NCBI GenBank assembly: GCA_036389315.1
Contig: DASVQF010000008.1
Coordinates: forward strand, 62,001-126,000
Length of the DNA stretch: 64,000 nt
Direction: 5' to 3'
From: DASQYE01 sp036389315
GTDB taxonomy: Bacteria > Acidobacteriota > Blastocatellia > Pyrinomonadales > Pyrinomonadaceae
Shown here: positions 1 through 9,618 of the stretch, piece after piece
Layout of the letters: the number at the start of each line of letters is the position of its first letter
Numbering within the stretch: position 1 is the stretch's first letter
Translations under genes and position numbers: made by a program
Notes under the pieces: generated by a model
What the model was told of the DNA's origin: nothing
The model's input: the letters and a program-made list of their open reading frames with translations, nothing else
The model's database searches: none

Positions 1-2
1 GA

Positions 3-689
3 AGATCGCGTGCCCTCTCGCGAGTCGTCGAGCAGCCCTCTCATCACGGGCGCGCTCCCTTCGTGGCCTTTAAGACGCACGTCTCGGGGGCGTGCAGCGA
101 CGCAGGCTGCTGCGAAATCTATTCCTTCCCAGGCGGCTACGGCGGACTGGTTCCGGTCGAAGGGGGCTTGAGCAATCTCTGCTTCATAGTCTCGTCGCGG
201 GATGCGCGAGTGCGACGGGGCGATGCCGAAAAGGTCGTGCGCGAGATCGTCATGACCAACCAGCGAGCGCGCCGGACGCTCGAACGAGCGCGTGCGCGCA
301 CGGAATGGCTGGGCACTGCGCTCGAAGGGTTCGGACGCCGCGAGATCACGCCCGCCGAAGGGCTGCTCGCGGTGGGCGACGCCGCGTCCTTCATAGACCC
401 GTTTACGGGCAGCGGCATGTTGATGGCTTTGGAGAGCGGCGAGCTGGCGGCACGCGTGGTCGCGCGTTGGCTGGACGCAACGGGGGGCGCGACGGCTCGC
501 CTGGCAGAGTTGATGAAGGAATACCGCGCGCTTTACGGCACAGCGTTCGGCGCTCGCCTGCGCGTCTGCTCCATGCTCAGGCGCGCTGTCTTTATTCCGC
601 GACTGGCCGACGCGGTGATCTTCACGCTCGGCACGAGCGCAAGCGTGCGGCGACGGCTTGCGCGCTCGACGCGTCCACAGTTTTCATGA
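3..689 (+). CDS. FAD-dependent oxidoreductase (geranylgeranyl reductase/halogenase-like), 5' truncated by window
   Basis: The reading frame is open to the left edge, so only the C-terminal part of the gene is present. The GTG at 63 is internal, because the upstream codons already read like this family (V-A-F-K-T-H). The segment GDAASFIDPFTGSGM, encoded around 375-420, is the second FAD-contacting motif of flavin-dependent monooxygenases and geranylgeranyl-reductase-type dehydrogenases (GDAA...P..G.G...AL..G). It is followed by the usual helix ending ALESGELAARVV. The N-terminal Rossmann GxGxxG lies outside the window, so substrate and exact subfamily cannot be assigned. The gene ends in an Arg-rich tail with no further domain. 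Confidence 0.75.
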   Translation, partial: RSRALSRVVEQPSHHGRAPFVAFKTHVSGACSDAGCCEIYSFPGGYGGLVPVEGGLSNLCFIVSSRDARVRRGDAEKVVREIVMTNQRARRTLERARARTEWLGTALEGFGRREITPAEGLLAVGDAASFIDPFTGSGMLMALESGELAARVVARWLDATGGATARLAELMKEYRALYGTAFGARLRVCSMLRRAVFIPRLADAVIFTLGTSASVRRRLARSTRPQFS

Positions 690-1031
690 GCGGCGAGTGG
701 GCCCAGGCCGAGGGGATGGCCCAATTTATTCGTGCGCGGCGAGGCGGAAACGCTATGCACTTGCCACGGGCCCTTGTTTTGCGGTACAAAGACGGCGCGC
801 TCGTTGAAGAGATTGCTCCCGGTGCTAAATTCGATTCGTCAGTTTGTTTGGGTCTGCAAAATTATTTCCCGAACCGCAAGCCCGGAGCCTACTTTGAACG
901 AGCAATGATCCTGTTTCAGTTTCGCACCCAACGTAACGTTGTCTAGAATCTCGTATGGACACGGCGTCTCTCTCGAACATTGGGCGAAACTTCCGAATCT
1001 TCTAAATCAGTTTGTCTAAGGAGTATACGAT
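690..1031. other. intergenic region upstream of receptor gene
   Basis: About 340 bp without a supported gene. An overlapping frame runs through it but has no family-like features. The 3' end carries a clear Shine-Dalgarno AAGGAG at 1018-1023, eight bases before the receptor ATG. No convincing terminator or promoter was recognised. Confidence 0.5.
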
Positions 1032-4000
1032 ATGCGTGCGTTCCCTCCGCAAAGGCTCTCGGGCTACGTCCGACTTCTGTCCCTCTGTGCGGCTGTACTG
1101 TGCTGCGCGAGCGCCGCTCTGGCGCAGGCGCAATCGAATGCCGCAGACCTGCGCGGCTTCATCCGAGACCCGGCGGGCGCAGCCGTGACGGGCGCTTCCG
1201 TCACGGCGCGCAATCCCGCGACCAATATCACGCGCGATGCGACGACTAATGGCGAGGGCTTCTACCAGATCGTCAACTTGCCGCCGGGCAGTTACGAGAT
1301 CACGGTGGAGGCTGCGAACTTCAAGCGCGCCGTAGTCCCTTCAGTCCAGCTTACGGTCGGACAGCGCGCCGATCTGGACATCCCGCTGGAGATCGGCGAG
1401 GTCGGCGCGGAAGTCACCGTCACGGGCGCGACCACCGAAGTCGTTGAGACTTCGCGCACGGCCGTCGCCACCACCATCGACCAGCAGCGCATTGATAACC
1501 TGCCGATTAACGAACGAAACTATCTCTCGTTTGCGCTCACGACTTCTACTGTGACGCGCGACAACGCGCGCCCGATTGGCCCAGCGCCGACATCTGGACT
1601 CAACTTCGGCGGACAACGTGGACGCTCAAATCTGATTCAGGTTGACGGCGCAGACAACACTGACAACTCCGTGAACGCTTCGCGCTCGACCGTCAGCCAG
1701 GAGGCCGTGCAGGAGTTTCAGGTCGTCAGCAATTCATACGCGGCCGAGTTCGGACGCGCCGCGGGCGGTGTCGTCAACGTCGTCACCAAAGGCGGCGGCA
1801 ACGAGTTTCGCGGCAACGTCTTCGGCTTCCTTCGCCACAAGACCATCCAGGCGCGCAACCCCTTCGCCCCCGTCATCGATAACGACCCGAACAAGAAGCC
1901 GCCCTTTACGCGCGCGCAGTATGGCTTCACGCTGGGCGGCCCCTTCGACCGTGACCGCACCTTCTTCTTCTTCGCCTTCGAGCAGCGCCGCCGTAACGAG
2001 TCGGGCTTCTTTACGAGCGACGTGCGCGGCCAGGGCGATCAGCGCCTCGGCTCATCTGTCACGATACAGGCGCTTCCCGCCGGGCTACCGGGCGGCGTCA
2101 GCGCGCTCTTTCCTGCGGCGCAGACCTTCTCAAACATCACGGCCCAACAGGCAGCTTTCATCACAGGGCTGGTGGGCCAGGCCCAGGCGCTTCTTGGCAA
2201 TCCGGCGACGTTCGCGACGGGTGTGCAGGCGTTCGGCGGCGCAGTCACTTACGCATATCTGGCTTCAAGCGGAGGCTCGACCGGCCTGAACGGCGTCAAC
2301 CCTTTGGTCGTCGCACCGCTCATCTCCGTCGTAACCAATCCGGCCTCGGGCATCTCGGCCATAGGGCCGGGGCAGACCATCGGCGGCCGCTTCCTCTTTG
2401 CAGGCACGCCCGTTCCGACGCCAGCCAATAACAACATCATCCCAGGCTTCACGACGCTCAACGCTTTGGGCCAACCCATCGGTTTCCAGCCCCTTCTGCA
2501 ATTGCAGCGTATCTTCCCCGTGACAGAGCGAACAGCTTTCTCTTCGTTCCGCCTGGATCACCTGATTAATAAGAACAACCAGTTCACCTTGCGCTTCGGC
2601 TACAACCCGAGCGACATCACGGGCATTCAGGTCGAGTCGCAGAACCAGTCTTTGGGCCAGAACGACTTCTCGCGCACAGGGATTCAAACATTGAAGGACT
2701 ATGCGGCTGTCGCCTCTTTGACCTCGACGCTCTCGAACACGATGGTCAACGAGGCGCGCTTTAATTTCGGCGAGCGCCGCGCGACCTTCAAGTCGGGGAA
2801 CGGCGACGCCGTGGCCTCCAACATCACGGGCACGGCCTTCATCGGCCGCGAGCTTTTCTCGCCCGTCGTCCGCACAGAGACGCGCTTCCAGTACACGGAC
2901 AATCTCAACATCGTGGCGGGAAATCACACTCTGAAATTCGGCGGCGACCTCAACTTCGTCCGCATCCCCGAAGCGATCTTCGAGCTGAACTTCGCCGGGC
3001 TCTTCTTCTTCGGCAACACGTCTGTGTCGAGCGTGCCGGGCTCGCCCGACCTGACTCCCGTGCAGTCTTACGGCCTGGGCCTGCCTTCGACTTACATCCA
3101 GGGCTTCGGCAATCCAGTGAGCCGTCTGAACAATAAGCCGATGGCTTTCTTCGCGCAGGACTCCTGGAAGATCAGGCCGAACCTGACCTTGAACTACGGC
3201 GTCCGCTACGACTACGAGCTGACGCAGCAGATCGCGCCCGTCGGATTCAGCGACCCGCTCTCAGGCATCAATCTTTCCCCGGCGGACATCCTGGCGGCGC
3301 AGGACGTGCTCGGCGTGCAGCAGGGCTTTCCGCGCGATAAAAATAACTGGGCCCCGCGCTTTGCTATCGCCTGGGATCCACAGAACAACGGCAAGACGGT
3401 GATTCGCGCGGCCTACGGCCTGTTCTACGATCATCCGCTGTTGGCCGTCGGCTTCAACTCTGACATCGCCGACGCCGCGCAACAGCAGCAGGCGACCTTC
3501 GTCGGCTCAAGCAGCGTTGGGCCCACTGCGCTCATCAACGCTTCGCAGATTTTCCAGGGGACAGTGATTCCCTGTTCGCTTCCGGGCGCAGTCGCGGGCG
3601 TGAACTGCACGCCGGGCGTGGCCCGCAACGCGCAGTACCAATTGGGTCGCCAGCGTTTCAACGATCAGACCTTCCCAGGCTTCGGACAGATTCTTCCTTT
3701 CACCTTGCCCGTCTCGAAAGACTTTGAATACGCCTACGCCAATCAGGCCAACTTCACCATCGAGCGGCAGTTGACCAAGGACATGTCCATCTCGGCCAGC
3801 TACCTCTTCGTCGGCACGCACCACCTGCCGCACCCGCAGGACATCAACTCGCCGCGCGAAGACCTGTTGGCCCAAAACTTCATACGCTTCGCGGGCCGCT
3901 CGCCTCGCAGCTTCAGCGAGGCCGTCGCGGGCGTCTCCATCCCGGCCACGACGGCCGCCGGAGTGCCCCTCGCGCCGGGCACACCCTTCACCAACGCCTT

Positions 4001-4958
4001 CGGGCAAACAATGATCGTTATCGTGCCCGGCTTGATCGCGGCGCAGGCTGCGGCCCCGACCGTGCGCGTGATCTCGCCTGCGGCTGCAAATCTTTTCCGT
4101 CCGAACGCGCCGAACTACTTTCTGGTGCAAGCTCTGACGGGATTGACGCCGACGACCTTCAACACGCTGCTCGGAGGCACGCTGCGCACGCCGGGCATCG
4201 TCTCGCCCTTCGGCGACGTGAGCGCGCAGCTCTCCACGGGCAACGCCAACTACAACGCTCTGAACGTGGATTTAAAGAGGAGGTTTGCAGACAACTTCCA
4301 ATTCCTGGCCTCCTACACCTGGTCGCACTCGATTGATGATTCGAGCGACTTGCAGACGCTCCTCAAGCCGCAGAACAATCGCAACTTCAGGCTGGAGCGG
4401 GCCGACTCGCTCTTCGATCAGCGTCACCGCTTCGTCTTCAGCGCCGTCATCGCTTCTCCGCAGACGTGGCGTGGCTCCGACGGCTTCCGCCGCTTCCTCT
4501 CGGATTTCACCGTCGCTCCGATCTTTGAAATCTCTTCGGGGCGTCCCTTCAACATCCTTTCGAGCGTGGACACAAACTTCGACCAGCAGAGCAGCAATGA
4601 CCGTCCGAGCGTCGCGCCCGACGGCACGCTCTGCGTTCCCGGCACTCCGAACACTCCCTGCGCCGCGATTACTCTTCCGGCCAGCGGGAGCCTCGGCCGC
4701 AACCGTGGCATCACGCACGGCTACGCTTCTCTGGACATGCGCCTGACGCGAGCGATTCGCTTCGGCGAGCGCGTGCGCCTGGACATCATCGCCGAAGGCT
4801 TCAACCTCTTCAATCGTTTCAACGAAGCAGCCGCTTCGCCCTTCTTTGAAGATGTCAACGCCTTCCGTCAACGCGACAGCGCCGGCCGCTACTACAGCCG
4901 CCCGACGGCCGCCTTCGATCCCCGACAATTCCAGTTCGGCGTGAAGCTGAACTTCTAA
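1032..4958 (+). CDS. TonB-dependent receptor, Oar-like, with carboxypeptidase-regulatory-like domain
   Basis: A 1308-residue outer-membrane protein. Residues 1-34 form a signal peptide (hydrophobic run ending in A-L-A-Q-A-Q). Residues about 38-125 form a CarboxypepD_reg/CNA-B-like beta sandwich (RGFIRDPAGAAVTGASV ... LPPGSYEITVEAANFK). A plug domain follows, with the typical stretch QEFQVVSNSYAAEFGRAAGG and VVTKGGGNEFRG near 225-260. The remainder is a long beta-barrel ending in a C-terminal Phe (FGVKLNF), the usual outer-membrane assembly signal. This architecture is expanded in Acidobacteriota, where such receptors are thought to import oligosaccharides or peptides; the ligand cannot be read from sequence. 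Start chosen at ATG with AAGGAG eight bases upstream. A strong hairpin follows the stop. Confidence 0.9.
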   Translation: MRAFPPQRLSGYVRLLSLCAAVLCCASAALAQAQSNAADLRGFIRDPAGAAVTGASVTARNPATNITRDATTNGEGFYQIVNLPPGSYEITVEAANFKRAVVPSVQLTVGQRADLDIPLEIGEVGAEVTVTGATTEVVETSRTAVATTIDQQRIDNLPINERNYLSFALTTSTVTRDNARPIGPAPTSGLNFGGQRGRSNLIQVDGADNTDNSVNASRSTVSQEAVQEFQVVSNSYAAEFGRAAGGVVNVVTKGGGNEFRGNVFGFLRHKTIQARNPFAPVIDNDPNKKPPFTRAQYGFTLGGPFDRDRTFFFFAFEQRRRNESGFFTSDVRGQGDQRLGSSVTIQALPAGLPGGVSALFPAAQTFSNITAQQAAFITGLVGQAQALLGNPATFATGVQAFGGAVTYAYLASSGGSTGLNGVNPLVVAPLISVVTNPASGISAIGPGQTIGGRFLFAGTPVPTPANNNIIPGFTTLNALGQPIGFQPLLQLQRIFPVTERTAFSSFRLDHLINKNNQFTLRFGYNPSDITGIQVESQNQSLGQNDFSRTGIQTLKDYAAVASLTSTLSNTMVNEARFNFGERRATFKSGNGDAVASNITGTAFIGRELFSPVVRTETRFQYTDNLNIVAGNHTLKFGGDLNFVRIPEAIFELNFAGLFFFGNTSVSSVPGSPDLTPVQSYGLGLPSTYIQGFGNPVSRLNNKPMAFFAQDSWKIRPNLTLNYGVRYDYELTQQIAPVGFSDPLSGINLSPADILAAQDVLGVQQGFPRDKNNWAPRFAIAWDPQNNGKTVIRAAYGLFYDHPLLAVGFNSDIADAAQQQQATFVGSSSVGPTALINASQIFQGTVIPCSLPGAVAGVNCTPGVARNAQYQLGRQRFNDQTFPGFGQILPFTLPVSKDFEYAYANQANFTIERQLTKDMSISASYLFVGTHHLPHPQDINSPREDLLAQNFIRFAGRSPRSFSEAVAGVSIPATTAAGVPLAPGTPFTNAFGQTMIVIVPGLIAAQAAAPTVRVISPAAANLFRPNAPNYFLVQALTGLTPTTFNTLLGGTLRTPGIVSPFGDVSAQLSTGNANYNALNVDLKRRFADNFQFLASYTWSHSIDDSSDLQTLLKPQNNRNFRLERADSLFDQRHRFVFSAVIASPQTWRGSDGFRRFLSDFTVAPIFEISSGRPFNILSSVDTNFDQQSSNDRPSVAPDGTLCVPGTPNTPCAAITLPASGSLGRNRGITHGYASLDMRLTRAIRFGERVRLDIIAEGFNLFNRFNEAAASPFFEDVNAFRQRDSAGRYYSRPTAAFDPRQFQFGVKLNF

Positions 4959-4983
4959 GCGCAGCAGCCACGACGAGCGATCA

Positions 4984-5014
4984 GGGCGCAAACTCTAAGT
5001 TAGAGTTTGCGCCC
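4984..5014 (+). terminator. rho-independent terminator after TonB-dependent receptor
   Basis: A perfect 14-bp stem, GGGCGCAAACTCTA at 4984-4997 pairing with 5001-5014, has a 3-nt loop and a T-rich tail (TCCTTATTTT). It lies 26 bp after the receptor stop. Confidence 0.85.
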
Positions 5015-5146
5015 TCCTTATTTTGCGCGCGGCCTGCAAAGCCAGTCTGCTGGCGCGGTCGGGGGAAGTCCGTTAGAATATTTTGCGGCCGCATTACGCA
5101 GAGGCCATTGTTCGCAGGCTTGAGCATTGGTCGTCATTGGAGAGAG

Positions 5147-8110
5147 ATGAGTTCGGCGTTTCCCCCTGGCGTTCGTTTAGGGCGCTATGAAATCAGGTCG
5201 CATCTCGGCACGGGCGGAATGGGCGAGGTCTATCTGGCCCAGGACATGACGCTGGGGCGCACGGTGGCCTTGAAATTCCTGCCCACGGATGTCGCGCAGG
5301 ACAGCCAGCGGATGCACCGCTTCATACAGGACGCCAAGACCGCTTCGGCTTTGAACCACCCGAACATCCTCACGGTCTTTGAGATCGGCGAAGCCGACGA
5401 AGCCAACTACATCGTTACAGAGTTCATAGACGGCGAGACCCTGCGCCAGCACATGCGGCGTGGACAACTCAGCTTGCGCGAAACCCTCGACATCAGCATC
5501 CAGGTCGCCTCGGCTCTTTCGGCCGCGCACAGAGCAGGCATAGTGCATCGCGACATCAAGCCGGAAAACATCATGGTCAGGCACGACGACCAGATCGTCA
5601 AAGTGCTCGACTTCGGCCTCGCCAAGCAGCGAGAGAAGACGATTTCGCCATCGTCTGCGAACCATGAGGCCGAAACCCTCATCATCAATACCAATCCGGG
5701 CGTAGTCCTCGGCACGGTCTCTTACATGTCGCCGGAGCAGGCGCGCGGGCTCACTGTGGATGAGCGCACGGACATTTGGTCTCTGGGCGTGGTGCTCTAC
5801 GAGATGGTCTCTGGCCATCTGCCCTTCGAGGGCCCAACCTCGACCGATGTCATCTCTCTGATATTACAGAGGGAGCCCACGGCGCTGACCCTCTCTTCGC
5901 GCGAGGCTTCGGAGCGGCTCGACGAGATCATCGTCAAGGCGCTGGCGAAAGATCGTGAAGAGCGATACCAGAGCGTCAAGGATTTGGCCCTAGACCTGAA
6001 GAGATTGAAGCAGCGCCTTGATGTCGAGGCGGAGATAGAGCGCAGCGTACCGGCCGAGTTGCGAGAGACGCGCGCCGCCGCCATCGAGCGTAAGAGCCTT
6101 GAGACGGCGCGCGGTGCAAAGGCGCGCACGACGGCCGCCTCGGCTCTGGACATGCACGCAGCCCCGCCGGTTGCAGGCGACCCGATGAGCGAAGCGCGAC
6201 GCACGATGCTTCATGCGCTGATCGCTTTCGTGTTGCTCGCGGTCGCGGTCGTAGGGATCACGCTCTTCTATCACTACTCGCGCCGCGCGCCCTCCTTGAC
6301 GGAGAAGGACACAGTCCTGCTCGCCGATTTCGTCAACACCACGGGCGAAGCCGTCTTCGACGGGACGCTCAAAGAGGCGCTCGCAGTGCAGTTGGGCCAA
6401 TCGCCGTTTCTGAATCTCTTTCCCGAGCAGAGCGTGCGCGAGACCCTGGGTTACATGGGCCGCTCGGCGGACGAGCGCATCACGCGCGACATTGGGCGGG
6501 AAATCTGCGAGCGGCAGGGAATCAAAGCCCTGCTGATTGGCACAATCTCCGGCCTCGGCAGCCACTACGTCATCACGCTCGAAGCCTTGAACGGGCGCAC
6601 GGGCGATACGTTCGCGCGCGAGCAGGTCGAAGCCGAGAGCAAGGAGCAGGTGCTCGGCGCTCTGGGCCAGGCAGCGTCGCGCCTGCGCCAGCGCCTCGGC
6701 GAATCGCTCGGCTCGATTCAGAAGTTCAGCGCGCCCGTCCAGCAGGCGACCACTGCCTCCCTTGAAGCTTTGCGCGCCTTCTCCCTGGGCGACGAGCAAA
6801 GGGCCAAGGGGCGCTACATCGAAGCCATCCCGCATTACAAGCGTGCCGTCGAGATCGACCCCAACTTCGCGCTCGCCTATGCGCGGCTGGCGACGCTCTT
6901 CGGCAACCTCGGGCAGCAGGAGCAGGCCATAGAGGCTTCACAAAAAGCTTTCGCTCTCAGAGACCGCGTCAGCGAGCGCGAGCGCTTCTATATCTCCGAA
7001 AAATATTACAGCCACGTGACGGGCGAGACCGAGAAGGTTATCGAAGTCCTTGAGCTGTGGACGCGCACCTACCCGAACGATCACGTGCCGCATAACAACC
7101 TGGCCATCCAATACGCGAAGCTGGGCCAATGGGAGAAGATGCTCGCGGCAGCGCGCGAAGCGGTACGGCTCAGCCCGGCCACGGTCGAGCCTTACGCCAA
7201 TATGGCCGTCGCCTTCATGGGCCTCAACCGCGTGGACGAGGCCAGAAAGGTGCTCGAAGATGGAGTGAGGCAGAAGCCTGATGCCGGAAGCTTTCGCAGC
7301 TTACTCTACAAGCTGGCATTCATGCTCGGCGACCGGGCTTTGATGCAGCAGCAGGTCGATTGGGCCAAAGGCAAACCATTCGAGGCGGCTTTTCTGGAGA
7401 TGGAGGCGAGCACGACCGCCTACAGCGGCGAGCGGCGCAGGTCGCTCGAACTGCTGGGGCGCTCCATCGACCTCTACAAAAGCCTCGGGCTGAAGGAGAA
7501 CGCCGGGCAGACGCAGGCGAGGATGGTTATGGGCGAAGCCTTCTTCGGAACCTGCTCGCAGACGAGAGCCAAAGTGACCGAGAGCCTCACTCTCACGCGC
7601 AGCTATGGCACGTTGATGAACGGAGCCTATGCGCTCGCCCGCTGCGGCGAAACGGCTCAGGCGCTCTCGCTCACAGAAGAGCTTGGCCGTCGTTATCCCT
7701 CAGACACAGCCATCAAAGGCGTCGGCCTCCCGATGATCAGGGCCGCCGTCGAGCTGAGTCGCAACAATCCGGCGCAGGCCGTTCAATTACTCGAACCAGC
7801 CTCGCGTTACGAGTTGGGAGAATTGACAGGATACTTCACGGCCTACCTGCGCGGCGAAGCCTATCTTCGTCAACGCATGGGAGCGGAGGCTGCCGCCGAG
7901 TTTAAAAAGATACTCGATCACAGGGGCATAGACCCGACATCTCCGCTGCTGCCCTTTGCGCAACTGGGCCTGGCGCGCGCCACCGCGCTTCAGCCGGATC
8001 GGGCGGCCGCCCGCCGCGCCTATCAGGACTTCTTCGCCCTTTGGAAAAATGCCGACGCAGACCTCCCCACTCTGAGAGAAGCCAGAGAAGAGTACGAGAA
8101 GCTGAAATAG
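5147..8110 (+). CDS. receptor-type Ser/Thr protein kinase with C-terminal TPR domain
   Basis: A PknB-type kinase. Numbering from the ATG at 5147: glycine loop GTGGMGEVY, catalytic Lys43 in VALKF, HRDIKPEN with HRD at 134-136, DFG at 155-157 and SPEQARG as the activation/APE segment. All key residues are present, so it should be active. A juxtamembrane stretch and one transmembrane helix (about 357-377, AFVLLAVAVVGITLFYH) follow, then about 600 residues containing a periplasmic-type domain and many TPR units (for example ALAYARLATLFGNLGQ). This kinase-TM-TPR layout is common in Acidobacteriota. An in-frame TTG at 5108 would add 13 residues. The ATG preceded by GGAGAG is preferred because it starts close to the kinase fold. 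Confidence 0.88.
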   Translation: MSSAFPPGVRLGRYEIRSHLGTGGMGEVYLAQDMTLGRTVALKFLPTDVAQDSQRMHRFIQDAKTASALNHPNILTVFEIGEADEANYIVTEFIDGETLRQHMRRGQLSLRETLDISIQVASALSAAHRAGIVHRDIKPENIMVRHDDQIVKVLDFGLAKQREKTISPSSANHEAETLIINTNPGVVLGTVSYMSPEQARGLTVDERTDIWSLGVVLYEMVSGHLPFEGPTSTDVISLILQREPTALTLSSREASERLDEIIVKALAKDREERYQSVKDLALDLKRLKQRLDVEAEIERSVPAELRETRAAAIERKSLETARGAKARTTAASALDMHAAPPVAGDPMSEARRTMLHALIAFVLLAVAVVGITLFYHYSRRAPSLTEKDTVLLADFVNTTGEAVFDGTLKEALAVQLGQSPFLNLFPEQSVRETLGYMGRSADERITRDIGREICERQGIKALLIGTISGLGSHYVITLEALNGRTGDTFAREQVEAESKEQVLGALGQAASRLRQRLGESLGSIQKFSAPVQQATTASLEALRAFSLGDEQRAKGRYIEAIPHYKRAVEIDPNFALAYARLATLFGNLGQQEQAIEASQKAFALRDRVSERERFYISEKYYSHVTGETEKVIEVLELWTRTYPNDHVPHNNLAIQYAKLGQWEKMLAAAREAVRLSPATVEPYANMAVAFMGLNRVDEARKVLEDGVRQKPDAGSFRSLLYKLAFMLGDRALMQQQVDWAKGKPFEAAFLEMEASTTAYSGERRRSLELLGRSIDLYKSLGLKENAGQTQARMVMGEAFFGTCSQTRAKVTESLTLTRSYGTLMNGAYALARCGETAQALSLTEELGRRYPSDTAIKGVGLPMIRAAVELSRNNPAQAVQLLEPASRYELGELTGYFTAYLRGEAYLRQRMGAEAAAEFKKILDHRGIDPTSPLLPFAQLGLARATALQPDRAAARRAYQDFFALWKNADADLPTLREAREEYEKLK

Positions 8111-8243
8111 GGCGAGCCGCCCGCGAAGCCCCTCTTGCGGGCTGAAAAAAAAGCGAACCCTATCGCCTGACGCTGCATCGCAATGGGAGCGCGCTTCGGA
8201 AGAGGAGCCGAGCGCAAGCGCGTCAGTTGAAAGAGCAATATTG

Positions 8244-9521
8244 ATGAGGATCAAATCCATCTCACGCTTTATTATCACGGTCGGCGCGCTCCTGGCATTT
8301 ACCGCCACGGCCTTCGCGCAATCCGGCTCGACCAGGCCGCGCCGCGTCAATCCAGTCTCGCCCGCTCAGCCTCGCTCGGAGTCAGGCGCTACCACTACGA
8401 CGCCGCCCGCCACGCCGGACACTTCCACTACGCCTGCCGCAGGCGTTGGCGCTACGCCGCGACGACGCAGCAATAACTCGGTCGCCTCCACCACCGGCAC
8501 AGGGTCAACCAACACTGCGCGCGCTTACGAGTTGCTGCAACAGAAACAGTACGCGGCCGCCGCGCGCGAGGCCAAACAGATTGCGGCCGTTAACCCCACA
8601 GACTCGGAGGCGTGGAAGATCGCGGGCTTTGCCGAGATCAATCTCAAGCAGTACGAAGCGGCCGCCGCAGACCTTCAAAAAGCTTTGGACTTGCAGCGCG
8701 CCGCCAACCAGGAGGACGCGAACACTGTTGACGCATTGGCCCAGGCTTATATCCTGACGGAGAAGTTTACGGAGGCGCTGCCGCTGCTGGTCATTGCGAC
8801 GACGCGCGCGGGCGCTCCCGCTCCGGCCAGCATGTTCTACTATCGCGGCCTGGCCGAATACCAGACGGGCAAAGCGGCCGATGCCGAACGCTCCTTCAAC
8901 GCGGCGGTCAAGGCCAATCCGAAGGACGCCGCCTCGCTCTATTATCTCGGGCAGATAGCCTTCAAGGCCAATCGATTGGACGACGCGATTGCCCTCTTGA
9001 ATCGTGCGACCGTCAATGACGCGCGCATCGCTTCCGCCTGGTCGCTGCTGGCTGCCGCCTACCTGCGCCGCGCAGCTTCTCAAACAGTCGAGGCGAAGGC
9101 TGACGCAGATTACCTGGGCGCAGTCCGCGCCGGGGAAAGCCTCACGCGCCTGCGCACCGACGCCGAGGCGGCGACGCTCTTCGCTCAAGCCCTGATCGGA
9201 GCCAAGCAGTTTGCGCGCGCCGCGACAGTGCTTGAGCGCGTGACCACCGGAGACGACGCCAAAGGCGTGACGCTCTACCTGCTCGGCGTGGCCCACTCGC
9301 GGGCCAAGAATTTTCCGAAGGCGATTGCCGCGCTGGAACGAGCGGCGGCGAAGAGTCCGGAAGACGTGAACATCTATCGCGAGCTGGGTTACGCCTACGA
9401 AGTCTCCAAGCAGTATGCCAGGGCGCTCACAGCCTACGAGAAGGGAGCCAGCTTAGCGCCCGCCGATACCGACTTCAAGGAATCGGCCGAGCGCGTCCGC
9501 CCCTTCGCTCAAAAACAGTGA
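8244..9521 (+). CDS. secreted TPR-repeat protein
   Basis: About 425 residues. The N-terminus is a signal peptide (FIITVGALLAFTATAFAQ), followed by a Ser/Thr/Pro-rich linker and then at least six tetratricopeptide units (for example AWKIAGFAEINLKQYEAAAA, ASLYYLGQIAFKANRLDDAI). TPR arrays mediate protein-protein contacts; no catalytic domain is visible. The gene lies about 130 bp after the kinase on the same strand and may be cotranscribed with it. TTG at 8241 and ATG at 8244 are adjacent possible starts; ATG is preferred. The stop codon overlaps the first arm of a palindromic repeat. Confidence 0.8.
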   Translation: MRIKSISRFIITVGALLAFTATAFAQSGSTRPRRVNPVSPAQPRSESGATTTTPPATPDTSTTPAAGVGATPRRRSNNSVASTTGTGSTNTARAYELLQQKQYAAAAREAKQIAAVNPTDSEAWKIAGFAEINLKQYEAAAADLQKALDLQRAANQEDANTVDALAQAYILTEKFTEALPLLVIATTRAGAPAPASMFYYRGLAEYQTGKAADAERSFNAAVKANPKDAASLYYLGQIAFKANRLDDAIALLNRATVNDARIASAWSLLAAAYLRRAASQTVEAKADADYLGAVRAGESLTRLRTDAEAATLFAQALIGAKQFARAATVLERVTTGDDAKGVTLYLLGVAHSRAKNFPKAIAALERAAAKSPEDVNIYRELGYAYEVSKQYARALTAYEKGASLAPADTDFKESAERVRPFAQKQ

Positions 9522-9522
9522 T

Positions 9523-9590
9523 GAGTGACAAGTGACCAGCGGCGAGCAAAGACAAAAAGCTCGCTGCTCGTCACTTATGACTTGTCACTC
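9523..9590. repeat. palindromic repeat, GTGACAAGT family
   Basis: An 11-bp perfect arm, GAGTGACAAGT at 9523-9533, pairs with 9580-9590. An inner imperfect arm pairs GCGGCGAGC with GCTCGCTGC. The family recurs near 43.7 kb and 49.55 kb, with a weaker relative near 10.17 kb. The arms are composed of reiterated GTGAC/GTCAC words. It starts at the stop of the TPR gene and could also act as a 3' hairpin. Confidence 0.7.
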
Positions 9591-9618
9591 CCGACTGCTC
9601 TAGAGTAGCATCGCCGCT

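Noticed and set aside
92..946. A 284-residue frame overlapping the oxidoreductase gene
   Set aside because: It is Arg-rich, runs across the true gene in another frame and has no family-like blocks.
2265..2927. Antisense frame within the TonB-dependent receptor gene
   Set aside because: It is the complement of well-supported barrel codons and has no independent features.
8119..8142. GCCCGC...GCGGGC hairpin after the Ser/Thr kinase as a terminator
   Set aside because: The stem is only six base pairs and is followed by A-rich, not T-rich, sequence on the plus strand.
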